Assembly: GCA_963976815.1 (NCBI GenBank)
Contig: CAXBLU010000001.1
Span: 496,001-560,000, forward strand
Direction of reading: 5' to 3'
Length of the DNA: 64,000 nt
Source: JAHRVQ01 sp963976815
GTDB lineage: Bacteria > Pseudomonadota > Gammaproteobacteria > Pseudomonadales > Azotimanducaceae
The notes beneath the pieces are model-generated. The model was not told where the DNA came from. It did no database searches and saw only the letters and a program-made list of their open reading frames with translations. Each line of letters begins with the position of its first letter. The stretch's first letter is position 1. A program made the position numbers and the translations under genes. Positions 18,012 through 26,016 of this stretch are shown here, piece by piece.

Positions 18012-19405
18012 AGGACAGCTCCTTCATCAAGGTTTTGGGGGGCGGCCACGGCTCTACGGGACAACCGTTTCTCCACAATACGTTGCACCTTTGCATGCAG
18101 TGTTGCTGTGAGTGGCCAGGTAACACATAGATACAATGCAACAATAAACAACACCGTCGGGACAATGGCATACAACACGCCCAACCACATTAATTCTTCT
18201 GGACCATTGATAACACCTCGCGTTGCCTGATAGCCCAGGTAGCCCAGAATTGGCAAACTTAAACCGCCGAATGACACAGCACACTTCGTCACAAAACCTA
18301 GTATGGAATAGTAGCTCGCCGGTCGAGCACTACCAGATCTCAGCGTATCCAGGTCCACAACATCCGCCAGCATTGCCCGGGGCAGGTAGGCAAATGCACC
18401 AAAACAAAAACCCTTCATCGCAAACAGGACATAAAACTCCATGACTTGCCCGTGCTCCAACATAAAACATGCAACGGAAATCAAACTAACCAAAATCATC
18501 GCGCCCGCTAGAGACTGGTGTTTACCGTAATTTTTGGCGACCCAGTCCCAAAACGGAATCGCCGCGAGCCCGACACCAAAGTAGATAACATAAAGACGTC
18601 CGACACCTGTGGCGCCGATGTAGTCTTGAACAAAAAACAGCGACAGGGTGTTACGAAAATTTTCTCCCCCCGCGATGAGCAGTTCAATCACGAGCAAACG
18701 AGTAAATAATTTGTTCTGCACCATCTTGGTCATCGACTCTTTGATGCTGATTTTAGGTGGATTAAACTCGGGAACTTCCGGCACCCGTAATACAACTAAC
18801 AGTGCGGTAATGGGGAGTATTGTGACGATCACCCAGGAAAAATTACTCAGCACAAAACTTGCGGAGTTGTCCTGCCACAGTTCTTCAGATAGCAGCACAA
18901 TTGCTGAAGCGGTCATCAATCCGATCATGACAAACTTTTCACGGATTGACTGAATCAGTGTTCTGGTATGGTAATTGGACGATAGCTCCATACCCCAGGC
19001 GGTATAGGGCAATCCAAACAGGGTTGTAGTAGCCCTGAGCATCAAATAAAAAGCTGCAAGATAAAATGCGGTAGCGTCGGGAGATGGATTCAGCAGCATC
19101 CAAATAACAAATGCATAGAGCGGAACACCAAGCACAATCCAGGGTTTTCTCCTGCCCCATCGAGTGCGAACTCGATCACTGAAGAAACCCATCAGTGGGT
19201 CAGAAACAGCATCAAATATGGCGGCGCAGAAAATCACCGTCCCAATCAGCGCTAGACTGAGGCCAATTTCCGTTGAGTAAAGTCGAGGAATCCAGACCGC
19301 AAGAGGATAGCTCATGATGGCAAGTGGTAAACTTACCGAGCCGTAAATCCACGCGGTTGATTTTTTAATATCCGGCGCAGCAACATTTGCTTGGATGTCT
19401 GACAA
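18008..19405 (-). CDS. GPH/MelB-type MFS cation symporter
   Basis: Inner-membrane transporter of 465 residues, about 12 TM segments. GPH-family signature: AIFDAVSDPLMGFFSDRVRT followed by RWGRRKPWI, with the Asp residues that bind the coupling cation in MelB. The family carries glycosides and hexuronides with Na+ or H+, but in many environmental bacteria it carries other compounds. Start is TTG 19405 behind GGGGGAT. First gene of a two-gene unit with the DUF169 protein; the rpoH terminator lies upstream. Confidence 0.86.
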   Translation of the reverse strand: MSDIQANVAAPDIKKSTAWIYGSVSLPLAIMSYPLAVWIPRLYSTEIGLSLALIGTVIFCAAIFDAVSDPLMGFFSDRVRTRWGRRKPWIVLGVPLYAFVIWMLLNPSPDATAFYLAAFYLMLRATTTLFGLPYTAWGMELSSNYHTRTLIQSIREKFVMIGLMTASAIVLLSEELWQDNSASFVLSNFSWVIVTILPITALLVVLRVPEVPEFNPPKISIKESMTKMVQNKLFTRLLVIELLIAGGENFRNTLSLFFVQDYIGATGVGRLYVIYFGVGLAAIPFWDWVAKNYGKHQSLAGAMILVSLISVACFMLEHGQVMEFYVLFAMKGFCFGAFAYLPRAMLADVVDLDTLRSGSARPASYYSILGFVTKCAVSFGGLSLPILGYLGYQATRGVINGPEELMWLGVLYAIVPTVLFIVALYLCVTWPLTATLHAKVQRIVEKRLSRRAVAAPQNLDEGAVL

Positions 19406-19474
19406 AGTATCCCCCTAACTTCATCTAAGTAACCCGTGAGGCTACCATACGAAAAGGGAGTAATCGGTGTCCAG

Positions 19475-19504
19475 CAAACAAAAACGGCGCCATTAGCGCC
19501 GTTT
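19475..19504 (-). terminator. Rho-independent terminator of rpoH
   Basis: On the minus strand ACGGCGC and GCGCCGT form a seven-pair stem around a five-base loop (19484-19502), followed by TTTTTGTTT. It lies 71 bases beyond the rpoH stop and before the MelB-type gene, separating the two units. Confidence 0.9.
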
Positions 19505-19574
19505 ATTTGTGACCTGTTGTTAGGCTTATATACGCAAAGCCAAATCAGCCAAACCCATGTTTCGAGGCTTAGCG

Positions 19575-20441
19575 CTATGCTTCGATATAGTCCTGCATCT
19601 TCTCGAAGGATCTTGCTTCGATTTGACGAATTCGCTCCATCGAAACGCTGTATTTTTCACTCAGTTCCTTTAGACCGGCCTTATCATCCGACAACCACCG
19701 GCTTTGGACAATATCACGGGCCCGATCATCTAAAGATGCAAGTGCTGTGACCAGACCCTGGGATCGAATCTCGGTGACCTCTTCATCGGCCGCAACCCAT
19801 GCCGGATCATCATTCTCATTGCCCGCCAGGTAAAGGGAAGGGCTTGACGTAAAATTATCCTCATCGTCGTTCGCGGTCATGTCAAAACTGGTATCGACCT
19901 GACCAAGGCGCGACTCCATTTCCCGCACTTCTTCCGGCTTAACATTGAGGTCTGCGGCCACCCGGGCAACGTCATTGGCAGAGAACCAGCCTAGCTTGTC
20001 CTTGGCTTTGCGTAGATTGAAGAATAACTTACGTTGGGCTTTGGTCGTCGCAACCTTAACGATCTTCCAGTTCTTTAGAATGTACTCATGTATTTCTGCT
20101 TTTATCCAATGAACGGCAAAGGTCACAAGTCGAACTTCATTGTCCAAATTAAATCGTTTTACCGACTTCATAAGGCCAATATTGCCCTGTTGAATCAAGT
20201 CCTCCAGGGGCAACCCATAGCCGGTGTAGCTTCGCGCAACATAAGCCACATATCTCAGATGTGACAGAATGATCGTGCGGGCTGCATCCAGATCGTCCTG
20301 ATCCTGAAACTGGCGAAACAAATCGATCTCTTCTTCCTTGGTCAACACAGGAATTTGCTGCACGGAGTCAAGGTAACTCTGCAAGCTTCCGCTGCTTAAC
20401 GTTGGAAGATGAGTAGGCATTGCTAACGCAGTTGCTGTCAT
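19575..20441 (-). CDS. rpoH: RNA polymerase heat-shock sigma factor sigma32
   Basis: 288 residues. Region 2 is RYVAYVARSYTGYGLPLEDL with GNIGLMKSVKRF and a sigma-70 core-binding/-10 segment; the RpoH box QRKLFFNLR at 136-144 is diagnostic of sigma32; region 4.2 is ELSEKYSVSMERIRQIEARS near the C-terminus. Directs transcription of chaperone and protease genes on heat or misfolding stress. Start ATG 20441 is preceded by AGGAG; an upstream extension to 20486 lacks a ribosome site. It has its own terminator and two candidate stress promoters upstream. Confidence 0.97.
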   Translation of the reverse strand: MTATALAMPTHLPTLSSGSLQSYLDSVQQIPVLTKEEEIDLFRQFQDQDDLDAARTIILSHLRYVAYVARSYTGYGLPLEDLIQQGNIGLMKSVKRFNLDNEVRLVTFAVHWIKAEIHEYILKNWKIVKVATTKAQRKLFFNLRKAKDKLGWFSANDVARVAADLNVKPEEVREMESRLGQVDTSFDMTANDDEDNFTSSPSLYLAGNENDDPAWVAADEEVTEIRSQGLVTALASLDDRARDIVQSRWLSDDKAGLKELSEKYSVSMERIRQIEARSFEKMQDYIEA

Positions 20442-20490
20442 TTTGTTCCTCTCCTGTGGTCTATGAGAAAGTCTCGTTCTAACCAATAAG

Positions 20491-20518
20491 TTAGACGCTC
20501 ATTTTTGACCTTTGTTCC
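20491..20518 (-). promoter_or_regulatory. Candidate sigmaE-type promoter of rpoH
   Basis: On the minus strand GGAACAA (20518-20512), a 16-base spacer and TCTAA (20495-20491) resemble the sigmaE consensus GGAACTT-N16-TCTGA. The start site would lie about 45 bases before the rpoH ATG. E. coli rpoH also has a sigmaE promoter (P3). Read by eye; not scored. Confidence 0.5.
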
Positions 20519-20520
20519 AT

Positions 20521-20550
20521 AAATTGGGCCGTCTTGGACCAATTCAAGGG
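20521..20550 (-). promoter_or_regulatory. Candidate sigma32 (heat-shock) promoter of rpoH
   Basis: On the minus strand CCCTTGAA (20550-20543), 14 bases, then CCCAATTT (20528-20521) resembles the sigma32 pattern CTTGAA-N13/17-CCCCATNT. It lies just upstream of the sigmaE-like site and would allow autoregulation of rpoH. Pattern match only. Confidence 0.4.
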
Positions 20551-20688
20551 GGCATTTTAGAATTTATTTTTAACAATACAATGAAATTTAACTATTTGAT
20601 TTAATTGAATATAATTCCGTTTTTGGGTCGCTCCTCCATATAAAGAAGATTAATGGTAGGATCTGGATGACCCAATCAGAGACCCTTT

Positions 20689-21174
20689 ATGCAGCCGATC
20701 ACTGAATCCCAAATCCGCGAGCTGTTCAAAGATGAGCACGAAACGCTCCACCTACCTCGTCTTGATCACGTCGACTGGGCCGTTTTGGACTATTTTGGCT
20801 GGATTCACCCCGGTGGCCATCTGGGGTATATGGTTACACCCCTGGCTGATGATGAGGATCTACGGGGCATCGTATTACGCCGGGCACTCGCGAATACAAC
20901 CCGGCCCAGAATGGAGATGTGCGGCTGGTGTCATCACGTCCATAAACGCAATGGTACAGCCATGTTTTCAGTGGTCGTTAAGGGCACGGACGAGCGCCGG
21001 ACCATAGGTAATAGGATGTGCCGAAATCTCGATTGTAGCCTGCGGATTAGAAACCTCTCCTCGGATCCCCCGAGCTATATGATGGAAACCCTGCATCTGC
21101 AGAGCAAGATCCAGAGGCTGCAAAATTCAATCTATCGGTTTCTCTATCGAGCAAATGCCCTCTACACCACCTGA
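20689..21174 (+). CDS. FBP/FusB-like zinc-finger protein (EF-G binding family)
   Basis: 161 residues. The C-terminal half carries a treble-clef-like zinc finger, MCGWCHHVH and NRMCRNLDCSLRIRN, which with the preceding block RPRMEMCGWC matches the C-terminal zinc finger of FusB/FBP proteins that bind elongation factor G. The N-terminal block LDHVDWAVLDYFGWIHPGGH is typical of these chromosomal proteins. Likely a cytosolic translation-associated factor; resistance to fusidic acid is a property of only some members. Divergent from rpoH with 247 bases between starts, an AT-rich stretch that may hold both promoters. Confidence 0.75.
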   Translation: MQPITESQIRELFKDEHETLHLPRLDHVDWAVLDYFGWIHPGGHLGYMVTPLADDEDLRGIVLRRALANTTRPRMEMCGWCHHVHKRNGTAMFSVVVKGTDERRTIGNRMCRNLDCSLRIRNLSSDPPSYMMETLHLQSKIQRLQNSIYRFLYRANALYTT

Positions 21175-21197
21175 GCCAAATTCTACCGGGATAGCTT

Positions 21198-22100
21198 TTG
21201 GCAACAGAACTTCTAGCGAGCCAACTGCTAGAAAGCCGACTTCTAGAATTGACTCGACAGCGGGGTTACACTGCAGATCACAAAAAATTGACCCTAGTTA
21301 TGACAGCCCAGCAAACCGATGCCCTCAATCGCAATCCTAATAAACTGGACATGGTTCGCGTCGCAACCTATGAACGGTGTATCAACGCAAGCATCGAACG
21401 GGTCTGGGAGAATGTACTCGACTGGCAACATCTGCCCTGGCTGCACGATTCCAGCTTCGATTTTGTCGCGCTGGATACCGCGGGAGACTGGGGTTGGCGA
21501 ACCTGGTCCAATCCCGAAAAAACTGGCTACGTTGAACTGTGCGTCAACCGCGAGAAGTCGGAATATGTCGCAAGGAGCTATCAGAACGGCGAACAAATAT
21601 CGGAAATCTGGACCCGCCTTGTGCCATCCCAAAACAAAACAGAAATCGAAGTGGCCTTCGAATTGCCCAACGTTACACCAGAGAAGGTCGCCAAGCTCGG
21701 CACAATCTTCGTTACACTCTACTCGCGACTTTGGGATGAAGATGAGGAAATGATGATGCTGAGGGAGACTCGTCTCCAGCAAAAATTCAATGATCCCGCG
21801 CCCACGGTACTGACTCTGCAAAAACCCTTACAACTGCCCCTTACCGTTTCGTTAGGCCGCGGCGATTGGATACTCGGCCAGGACAATGATGGCTTATTTG
21901 TCCATAGCGCAATCTGTCCACATCTACTGGGTCCCCTTGAGAGAACAAAAAACGCAGATCGGCTCAGTTGCCCCTGGCATGGATATGAATTTGATGTTCA
22001 TTCGGGTGATTGCCTGACAACTGACGCAGCCCCCTGCCGGCTTAAGCCACCACCTAAAATTGACGAAACTGAAAGTTCAATCACACTCAGCCTCAAATAA
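21198..22100 (+). CDS. SRPBCC plus Rieske [2Fe-2S] domain protein
   Basis: 300 residues from a TTG start. Residues about 55-195 look like an SRPBCC/polyketide-cyclase-like fold (CINASIERVWENVLDWQHLP). The C-terminal domain is a Rieske ferredoxin: Cys240-x-His242 in CPHLLGPLE and Cys258-x2-His261 in CPWHGYEFD. The order is the reverse of ring-hydroxylating oxygenase alpha subunits, which have Rieske first, so this is not a standard oxygenase. An ATG at 21300 could be the true start, losing a poorly conserved 34-residue leader. Electron-transfer partner and substrate unknown. Ends 11 bases before the alpha/beta hydrolase. Confidence 0.82.
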   Translation: MATELLASQLLESRLLELTRQRGYTADHKKLTLVMTAQQTDALNRNPNKLDMVRVATYERCINASIERVWENVLDWQHLPWLHDSSFDFVALDTAGDWGWRTWSNPEKTGYVELCVNREKSEYVARSYQNGEQISEIWTRLVPSQNKTEIEVAFELPNVTPEKVAKLGTIFVTLYSRLWDEDEEMMMLRETRLQQKFNDPAPTVLTLQKPLQLPLTVSLGRGDWILGQDNDGLFVHSAICPHLLGPLERTKNADRLSCPWHGYEFDVHSGDCLTTDAAPCRLKPPPKIDETESSITLSLK

Positions 22101-22110
22101 GGAAAGCACC

Positions 22111-22992
22111 ATGACACAGATTAAAGTTGGCGAAGTATCCCTTGAATACGACACGTTCGGCGATAAAAACAATACGCCGGTGTTATTGATCATGGGACTA
22201 GGCGCCCAGATGATCCATTGGGACGAAGAGTTTTGCCAACAACTCGCAGACAAGGGGCACTTTGTCATCCGCCACGACAATCGTGACGTTGGACTCTCCA
22301 CATCCTTTGCCGGCGACATGGATATGATGGAAATTATGAAGGATGTACTTGCCGGTAATAAACCTGAAGTGCCTTACACACTTGAAGATATGGCCGCCGA
22401 TAGTGCCGGCCTACTGGATGCGTTGGGTATCGAAAAAGCTCACATTTGCGGCGCATCAATGGGCGGTATGATTGCCCAATTGGTTGCCTGCGGGTACCCA
22501 GCTAAATCATTAAGCCTGACCTCTATTATGTCGAGCACTGGGAATCCAGACTTGCCTAAGTCAACGCCTGAAGCTCAGGCCGCATTAATGGCACCCAGAC
22601 CTAACGGTGAAGAAGAAACCATTGCCCGTGCGATTGAAAATGCAAAAGTCATCGGCAGCAAGGGTTTTGAGTTTGATGCTGAGCGGACGGCAAAACGAGC
22701 AATCGAAGCATTCAAACGTTCATTCAATCCAATGGGAGTGGCCCGCCAGATGGCTGCAATTGCTGCCAATGGCGATCGCCGTGAGCGCCTGAAGAAATTG
22801 GATCTACCCTGCGTTGTGATCCACGGCACAGAAGATCCGCTGGTGCCTTTGGCTGCGGGTATTGATACGTTCGAAAGTATCGCCGGCGCAAAACTGGTAC
22901 AAATTGAAGGGATGGGTCACGATTTACCACCCGGTGCGTGGACGCAGGTGATTACCGCGATCTGCTCTTTGACTCAACAAGAGACGGCTTAA
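22111..22992 (+). CDS. Alpha/beta hydrolase
   Basis: 293 residues, cytosolic. Nucleophile elbow GASMGG with Ser116, acid Asp in HGTEDPLVP, base His in GMGHDLP, giving a full Ser-Asp-His triad. The oxyanion region is LLIMGLGAQMIHW. Resembles the large group of lactonase/esterase-like hydrolases. Start ATG 22111 follows AAGGAAAG; 17 residues upstream in frame overlap the Rieske gene and look unrelated. Same unit as the Rieske protein gene. Substrate unknown. Confidence 0.88.
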   Translation: MTQIKVGEVSLEYDTFGDKNNTPVLLIMGLGAQMIHWDEEFCQQLADKGHFVIRHDNRDVGLSTSFAGDMDMMEIMKDVLAGNKPEVPYTLEDMAADSAGLLDALGIEKAHICGASMGGMIAQLVACGYPAKSLSLTSIMSSTGNPDLPKSTPEAQAALMAPRPNGEEETIARAIENAKVIGSKGFEFDAERTAKRAIEAFKRSFNPMGVARQMAAIAANGDRRERLKKLDLPCVVIHGTEDPLVPLAAGIDTFESIAGAKLVQIEGMGHDLPPGAWTQVITAICSLTQQETA

Positions 22993-23067
22993 CAATCTGC
23001 CAAAGGGGTTACCCAGCCCGCTTTGCCGGTTAGTCCGCAAATCGCTATCAAATGAAGCCTGGCCGGT

Positions 23068-23122
23068 ACTTAGATAGAATTTGGATAGAATTTAGATAGA
23101 ACTTAGATGGACTTCGGATAGA
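23068..23122. repeat. 11-bp tandem repeat, five copies
   Basis: Units of the form (A/C)(C/T)TT(A/C)GATAGA run head to tail five times from 23068, the last two slightly changed. The 11-base period is about one helix turn, so the GATAGA cores lie on the same face. It sits between the stop of the alpha/beta hydrolase and the stop of the small membrane protein gene on the other strand. Confidence 0.88.
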
Positions 23123-23138
23123 TGTTGTCGATCTAAGT

Positions 23139-23252
23139 TCAGGTGATCACAATCGCTAACACGATCAAAACAACCGTTAGACCGATAAAACCACCAAACG
23201 TCATCGCTAGAGACCGAACGGTCTGGCTGTCTTCTTCATTGAACACTGACAT
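23139..23252 (-). CDS. Small single-TM membrane protein, 37 residues
   Basis: A short frame: ATG at 23252, TGA at 23141-23139. The protein has an acidic start (MSVFNEEDSQTVRSL) and then one hydrophobic segment (GGFIGLTVVLIVLAIVIT) reaching the C-terminus, a plausible tail-anchored or N-in small membrane protein. AGGTAA lies about 5 bases before the ATG. Family not recognised; short proteins of this form are common beside respiratory or transport genes, but no such gene is adjacent. It occupies the otherwise gene-free 352 bases between the hydrolase and the DNA glycosylase. Confidence 0.55.
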   Translation of the reverse strand: MSVFNEEDSQTVRSLAMTFGGFIGLTVVLIVLAIVIT

Positions 23253-23344
23253 GTCATTACCTGTTATTAGTCATTATTATCCAGCGAATTTACAGCATTG
23301 ACTGTTGAGGTCAATGCCAAACTTACCAAAACCGGATCAGGACC

Positions 23345-24244
23345 ATGCCAGAGTTGCCGGACCTGACAATCTACCAGGAAGCCATCGAGGCGCGACTAGT
23401 CGGCGAATCGCTTATTGGTATCCGAATCCTCAATCCTTTTGTACTCCGTACCGTTAGTCCGGAAGTGACCGCGTTTGCCGGATGCCGCTTTACTGGAACC
23501 AGAAGAATTGGCAAACGCATCGTACTCTGCTTTCAACCAGCTCAGGGCGCATCACTTTTTGCTGTGGTGCATCTTATGCTTGCAGGAAGGTTTCAGTGGT
23601 ATCAGTCTGGCAGCAAAATACCTCATCGTCTCGGCCTGATGGGCTTCGACTTTCCCGGGGGCACCCTCGGGCTTACCGAAGCAAGCCAAAAACATCGAGC
23701 TGCTCTACATCTGGTTCAAGGTGAAAATGCCCTGGCTGAATTTAACCTGGGCGGCCTTGAACTCAAAGACGCTACCCTCCCATCGTTTAAAGCAAGTTTA
23801 AGTCAGGAAAACCATACCTTGAAGCGGTCTATGACGGACCAACGATTTTTAGCTGGGATCGGTAATGCGTACTCCGATGAAATCCTACACCGGGCAAAAA
23901 TTAGCCCGATGCGTCAGATAAAATACCTGAGTGATGATCAATGGCAAAGCCTGTTTGAAGCCTGTCTCACGGTGATCTCAGAATGGACCAATCGACTCAG
24001 GGAAAAAACCGGGGAGTCATTCCCGAAAAAAGTGACGGCCTTCCAACCGGAAATGGCCGTCCATGGAAAATTCAAACAGCCTTGCCCCGATTGTGGCAAC
24101 CCCGTACAACGGATTCGCTATGCAACCAACGAATGCAATTATTGTGCAGCATGTCAAAATCAGGGAAACCTACTTGCCGATCGCAGCCTCTCCCGCTTGC
24201 TGAAAAAAGATTGGCCAAAAACTTTGGAAGAACTCGATCAATGA
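23345..24244 (+). CDS. Fpg/Nei-family DNA glycosylase (PELPDLTIY subgroup)
   Basis: 299 residues. Begins MPELPDLTIY, keeping Pro2 (the nucleophile after Met removal) and Glu3; a lysine that may correspond to Fpg Lys57 lies in RRIGKRIV. The C-terminal four-cysteine zinc finger is CPDC and CNYCAAC. The Fpg finger arginine (QR before the last CxxC) is replaced: the stretch reads ATNECNYC. The tail DRSLSRLLKKDWPKTLEEL is longer than in Fpg. This subgroup is widespread; its lesion range is less certain than for true MutM. It overlaps the MTH1-like gene by 4 bases (ATGA). Confidence 0.85.
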   Translation: MPELPDLTIYQEAIEARLVGESLIGIRILNPFVLRTVSPEVTAFAGCRFTGTRRIGKRIVLCFQPAQGASLFAVVHLMLAGRFQWYQSGSKIPHRLGLMGFDFPGGTLGLTEASQKHRAALHLVQGENALAEFNLGGLELKDATLPSFKASLSQENHTLKRSMTDQRFLAGIGNAYSDEILHRAKISPMRQIKYLSDDQWQSLFEACLTVISEWTNRLREKTGESFPKKVTAFQPEMAVHGKFKQPCPDCGNPVQRIRYATNECNYCAACQNQGNLLADRSLSRLLKKDWPKTLEELDQ

Positions 24245-24762
24245 AAATAGCTGACCGTCTCAAAATTGCTAACGTTGACTGGGGCCGCTGGCAGCCGGAA
24301 GAAACCGCCACATTAATGTTTGTCGTACAGAACAACGAGGTGCTGTTGATCCGAAAAAAACGCGGCCTCGGTGCTGGCAAAATGAATGGCCCCGGGGGAC
24401 GTCTCGAAGGTAACGAAACACCATTGCAATGCGCCATTCGCGAGACTCAGGAGGAGTTATGCATCACACCAATGCAGATTCGTGCCGCCGGTGAATTATT
24501 CTTCCACGCGGAGGATATGCCTCGCATTCACGCATTTGTTTTTGTCGCAAACGCCTATACTGGCCAACCCACCGAAACCGATGAAGCAGTACCCCATTGG
24601 ACACCCCTCAGCCAACTGCCATTTGACGAAATGTGGGAGGATGATCGACTATGGCTAGGCGCGGCCCTCGAAGGGCAAACGGTCCGGGGTTGGTTTAGTT
24701 TTGTTGAAGAGTCGCTGTTAGACTATCGACTCGAGCTCACGCCTGGCTATAGCACGGAATAA
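24241..24762 (+). CDS. MTH1-like NUDIX hydrolase, probable 8-oxo-dGTP diphosphatase
   Basis: 173 residues. The NUDIX box GGRLEGNETPLQCAIRETQE followed by ELCI fits GX5EX7REUXEEXGU (with Cys for the last Gly). Other blocks resemble human MTH1 (NUDT1) more than E. coli MutT: RGLGAGKMNGPGG, the TDEAVPHW segment, QLPFDEMWEDDRLW and the C-terminal LLDYRL. It would remove oxidised purine nucleotides, matching the Fpg-like gene whose stop it overlaps (ATGA at 24241-24244). A longer frame upstream lies inside the glycosylase gene and is not used. Confidence 0.87.
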   Translation: MKIADRLKIANVDWGRWQPEETATLMFVVQNNEVLLIRKKRGLGAGKMNGPGGRLEGNETPLQCAIRETQEELCITPMQIRAAGELFFHAEDMPRIHAFVFVANAYTGQPTETDEAVPHWTPLSQLPFDEMWEDDRLWLGAALEGQTVRGWFSFVEESLLDYRLELTPGYSTE

Positions 24763-24766
24763 GATC

Positions 24767-25216
24767 ATGTATGAAATTCCAAAAATCGCAGTCGCCATCT
24801 TACTTAATCTGGATAACGATGAAGTGATACGTGGCACTATCTGGATTACCGAAGATCGAGTTTCAGCGATGGGTGATCCCCTGGTGGAAGATTTTTTGAA
24901 CAATGAAGAGGATATGTTCATTTCTTTTGAGAGTGATGCCGGTGCATATCGGTTAATCAATAAACACCACATTATCTATCTTGAAACCGATCAGACCGAC
25001 AAAGAAGTTCGGTCTCAAACGCCCCACGCGCCTCACTCGGTTGTTGTTCATTTCAACAACGAACAAACACTTTATGGTGTGGTATACCCAACCCTGGATG
25101 AAGAAACCCGGGTCTCAGATCTATTAAATCAAAAAGAACAATTTCAGGTGCTTTACAGACAAGAACGAAAAATCATATTTAATCGCGCCTGCATCGTCTA
25201 CGCCAACGCGAACTAA
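24767..25216 (+). CDS. Hypothetical protein with internal duplication (DUF6812-like)
   Basis: 149 residues, soluble, acidic. Two similar halves: VAILLNLDNDEVIRGTIWI with LVEDFLNNEEDMFISFES and INKHHIIYLET in the first; VVVHFNNEQTLYGVVYPTLD with VSDLLNQKEQFQVLYRQE and FNRACIVYANAN in the second. The pattern strand, turn, FLN/LLN helix, strand suggests a beta-rich repeat fold. No catalytic motif. ATG 24767 is 4 bases after the MTH1-like stop and the gene ends 11 bases before gloB, so it belongs to the same operon. Function unknown; DUF6812 similarity is my recollection of the fold pattern. Confidence 0.72.
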   Translation: MYEIPKIAVAILLNLDNDEVIRGTIWITEDRVSAMGDPLVEDFLNNEEDMFISFESDAGAYRLINKHHIIYLETDQTDKEVRSQTPHAPHSVVVHFNNEQTLYGVVYPTLDEETRVSDLLNQKEQFQVLYRQERKIIFNRACIVYANAN

Positions 25217-25227
25217 CGGAGAATCCA

Positions 25228-25992
25228 ATGCTAGAGGTTTACCAATTCCCTTGCCTATCTGACAACTACGGCTATTTGATTCACGATACCGTCAACAACC
25301 TAACGGCAACCATCGACACACCGGAGGTGGGTCCAATCAATAGGGCCCTCGAACAAAAAGGTTGGACGCTTACCCATATTCTCAACACCCACCACCACTT
25401 CGATCACGCGGGGGGGAATCTGGAGTTAAAAGCCCAGTGGGACTGTACAATTGTTGGCTCAAAGCCCGACGCAAAACGAATACCCGGTATTGATGTTGAA
25501 CTGGATGATGGGGACACCTATCAGTTTGGTGATCACCTTGCGACGGTATTTGATGTGTCTGGTCATACGATGGGACACATCGCGTTCTTCTTTGCCGAGG
25601 CTGAGATTCTCTTTAGCGGTGATGCACTGTTTGCATTGGGTTGCGGAAGACTGTTTGAAGGAAGTCCTGAGCAAATGTGGACCAGCCTGTCGAAACTAAA
25701 AGCTCTGCCCGACAGTACCACCGTGTACTGCGCCCATGAATACACCGCAGCAAATGCCGCCTTTGCCCTATCTGTAGAACCACAGAACCAGGCACTGCTC
25801 GAGCGGGCTGAAGAAATAAAGTCCTTACGTAAAAACAATACCCCAACGGTCCCGTCCAATCTGGGAGTTGAGAAAGCGACTAACCCTTTCCTGCGACCCG
25901 ACAGCGAAGCGCTACAAAAAACCCTGGCTATGTCCGGTCAATCCCTGGTGGAAGTCTTTGCAGAAACCCGGCGGCGAAAAGACAACTTCTAA
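25228..25992 (+). CDS. gloB: Hydroxyacylglutathione hydrolase (glyoxalase II)
   Basis: 254 residues. Metallo-beta-lactamase fold with the metal motif THHHFDH, a second histidine in SGHTMGHI, the bridging Asp in FSGDALFALGCGRLFEG, and a late His in YCAHEYT. These blocks, including the glutathione-site region GCGRLFEG and the C-terminal helical part ending ETRRRKDNF, are diagnostic of GloB. Hydrolyses S-D-lactoylglutathione in methylglyoxal detoxification. ATG follows CGGAGAATCC. Last gene of a unit with the Fpg-like, MTH1-like and DUF6812-like genes: an oxidative/electrophile damage operon. Convergent with the next gene. Confidence 0.96.
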   Translation: MLEVYQFPCLSDNYGYLIHDTVNNLTATIDTPEVGPINRALEQKGWTLTHILNTHHHFDHAGGNLELKAQWDCTIVGSKPDAKRIPGIDVELDDGDTYQFGDHLATVFDVSGHTMGHIAFFFAEAEILFSGDALFALGCGRLFEGSPEQMWTSLSKLKALPDSTTVYCAHEYTAANAAFALSVEPQNQALLERAEEIKSLRKNNTPTVPSNLGVEKATNPFLRPDSEALQKTLAMSGQSLVEVFAETRRRKDNF

Positions 25993-26016
25993 TCACCGCC
26001 GCGCAGCTGAATCACT

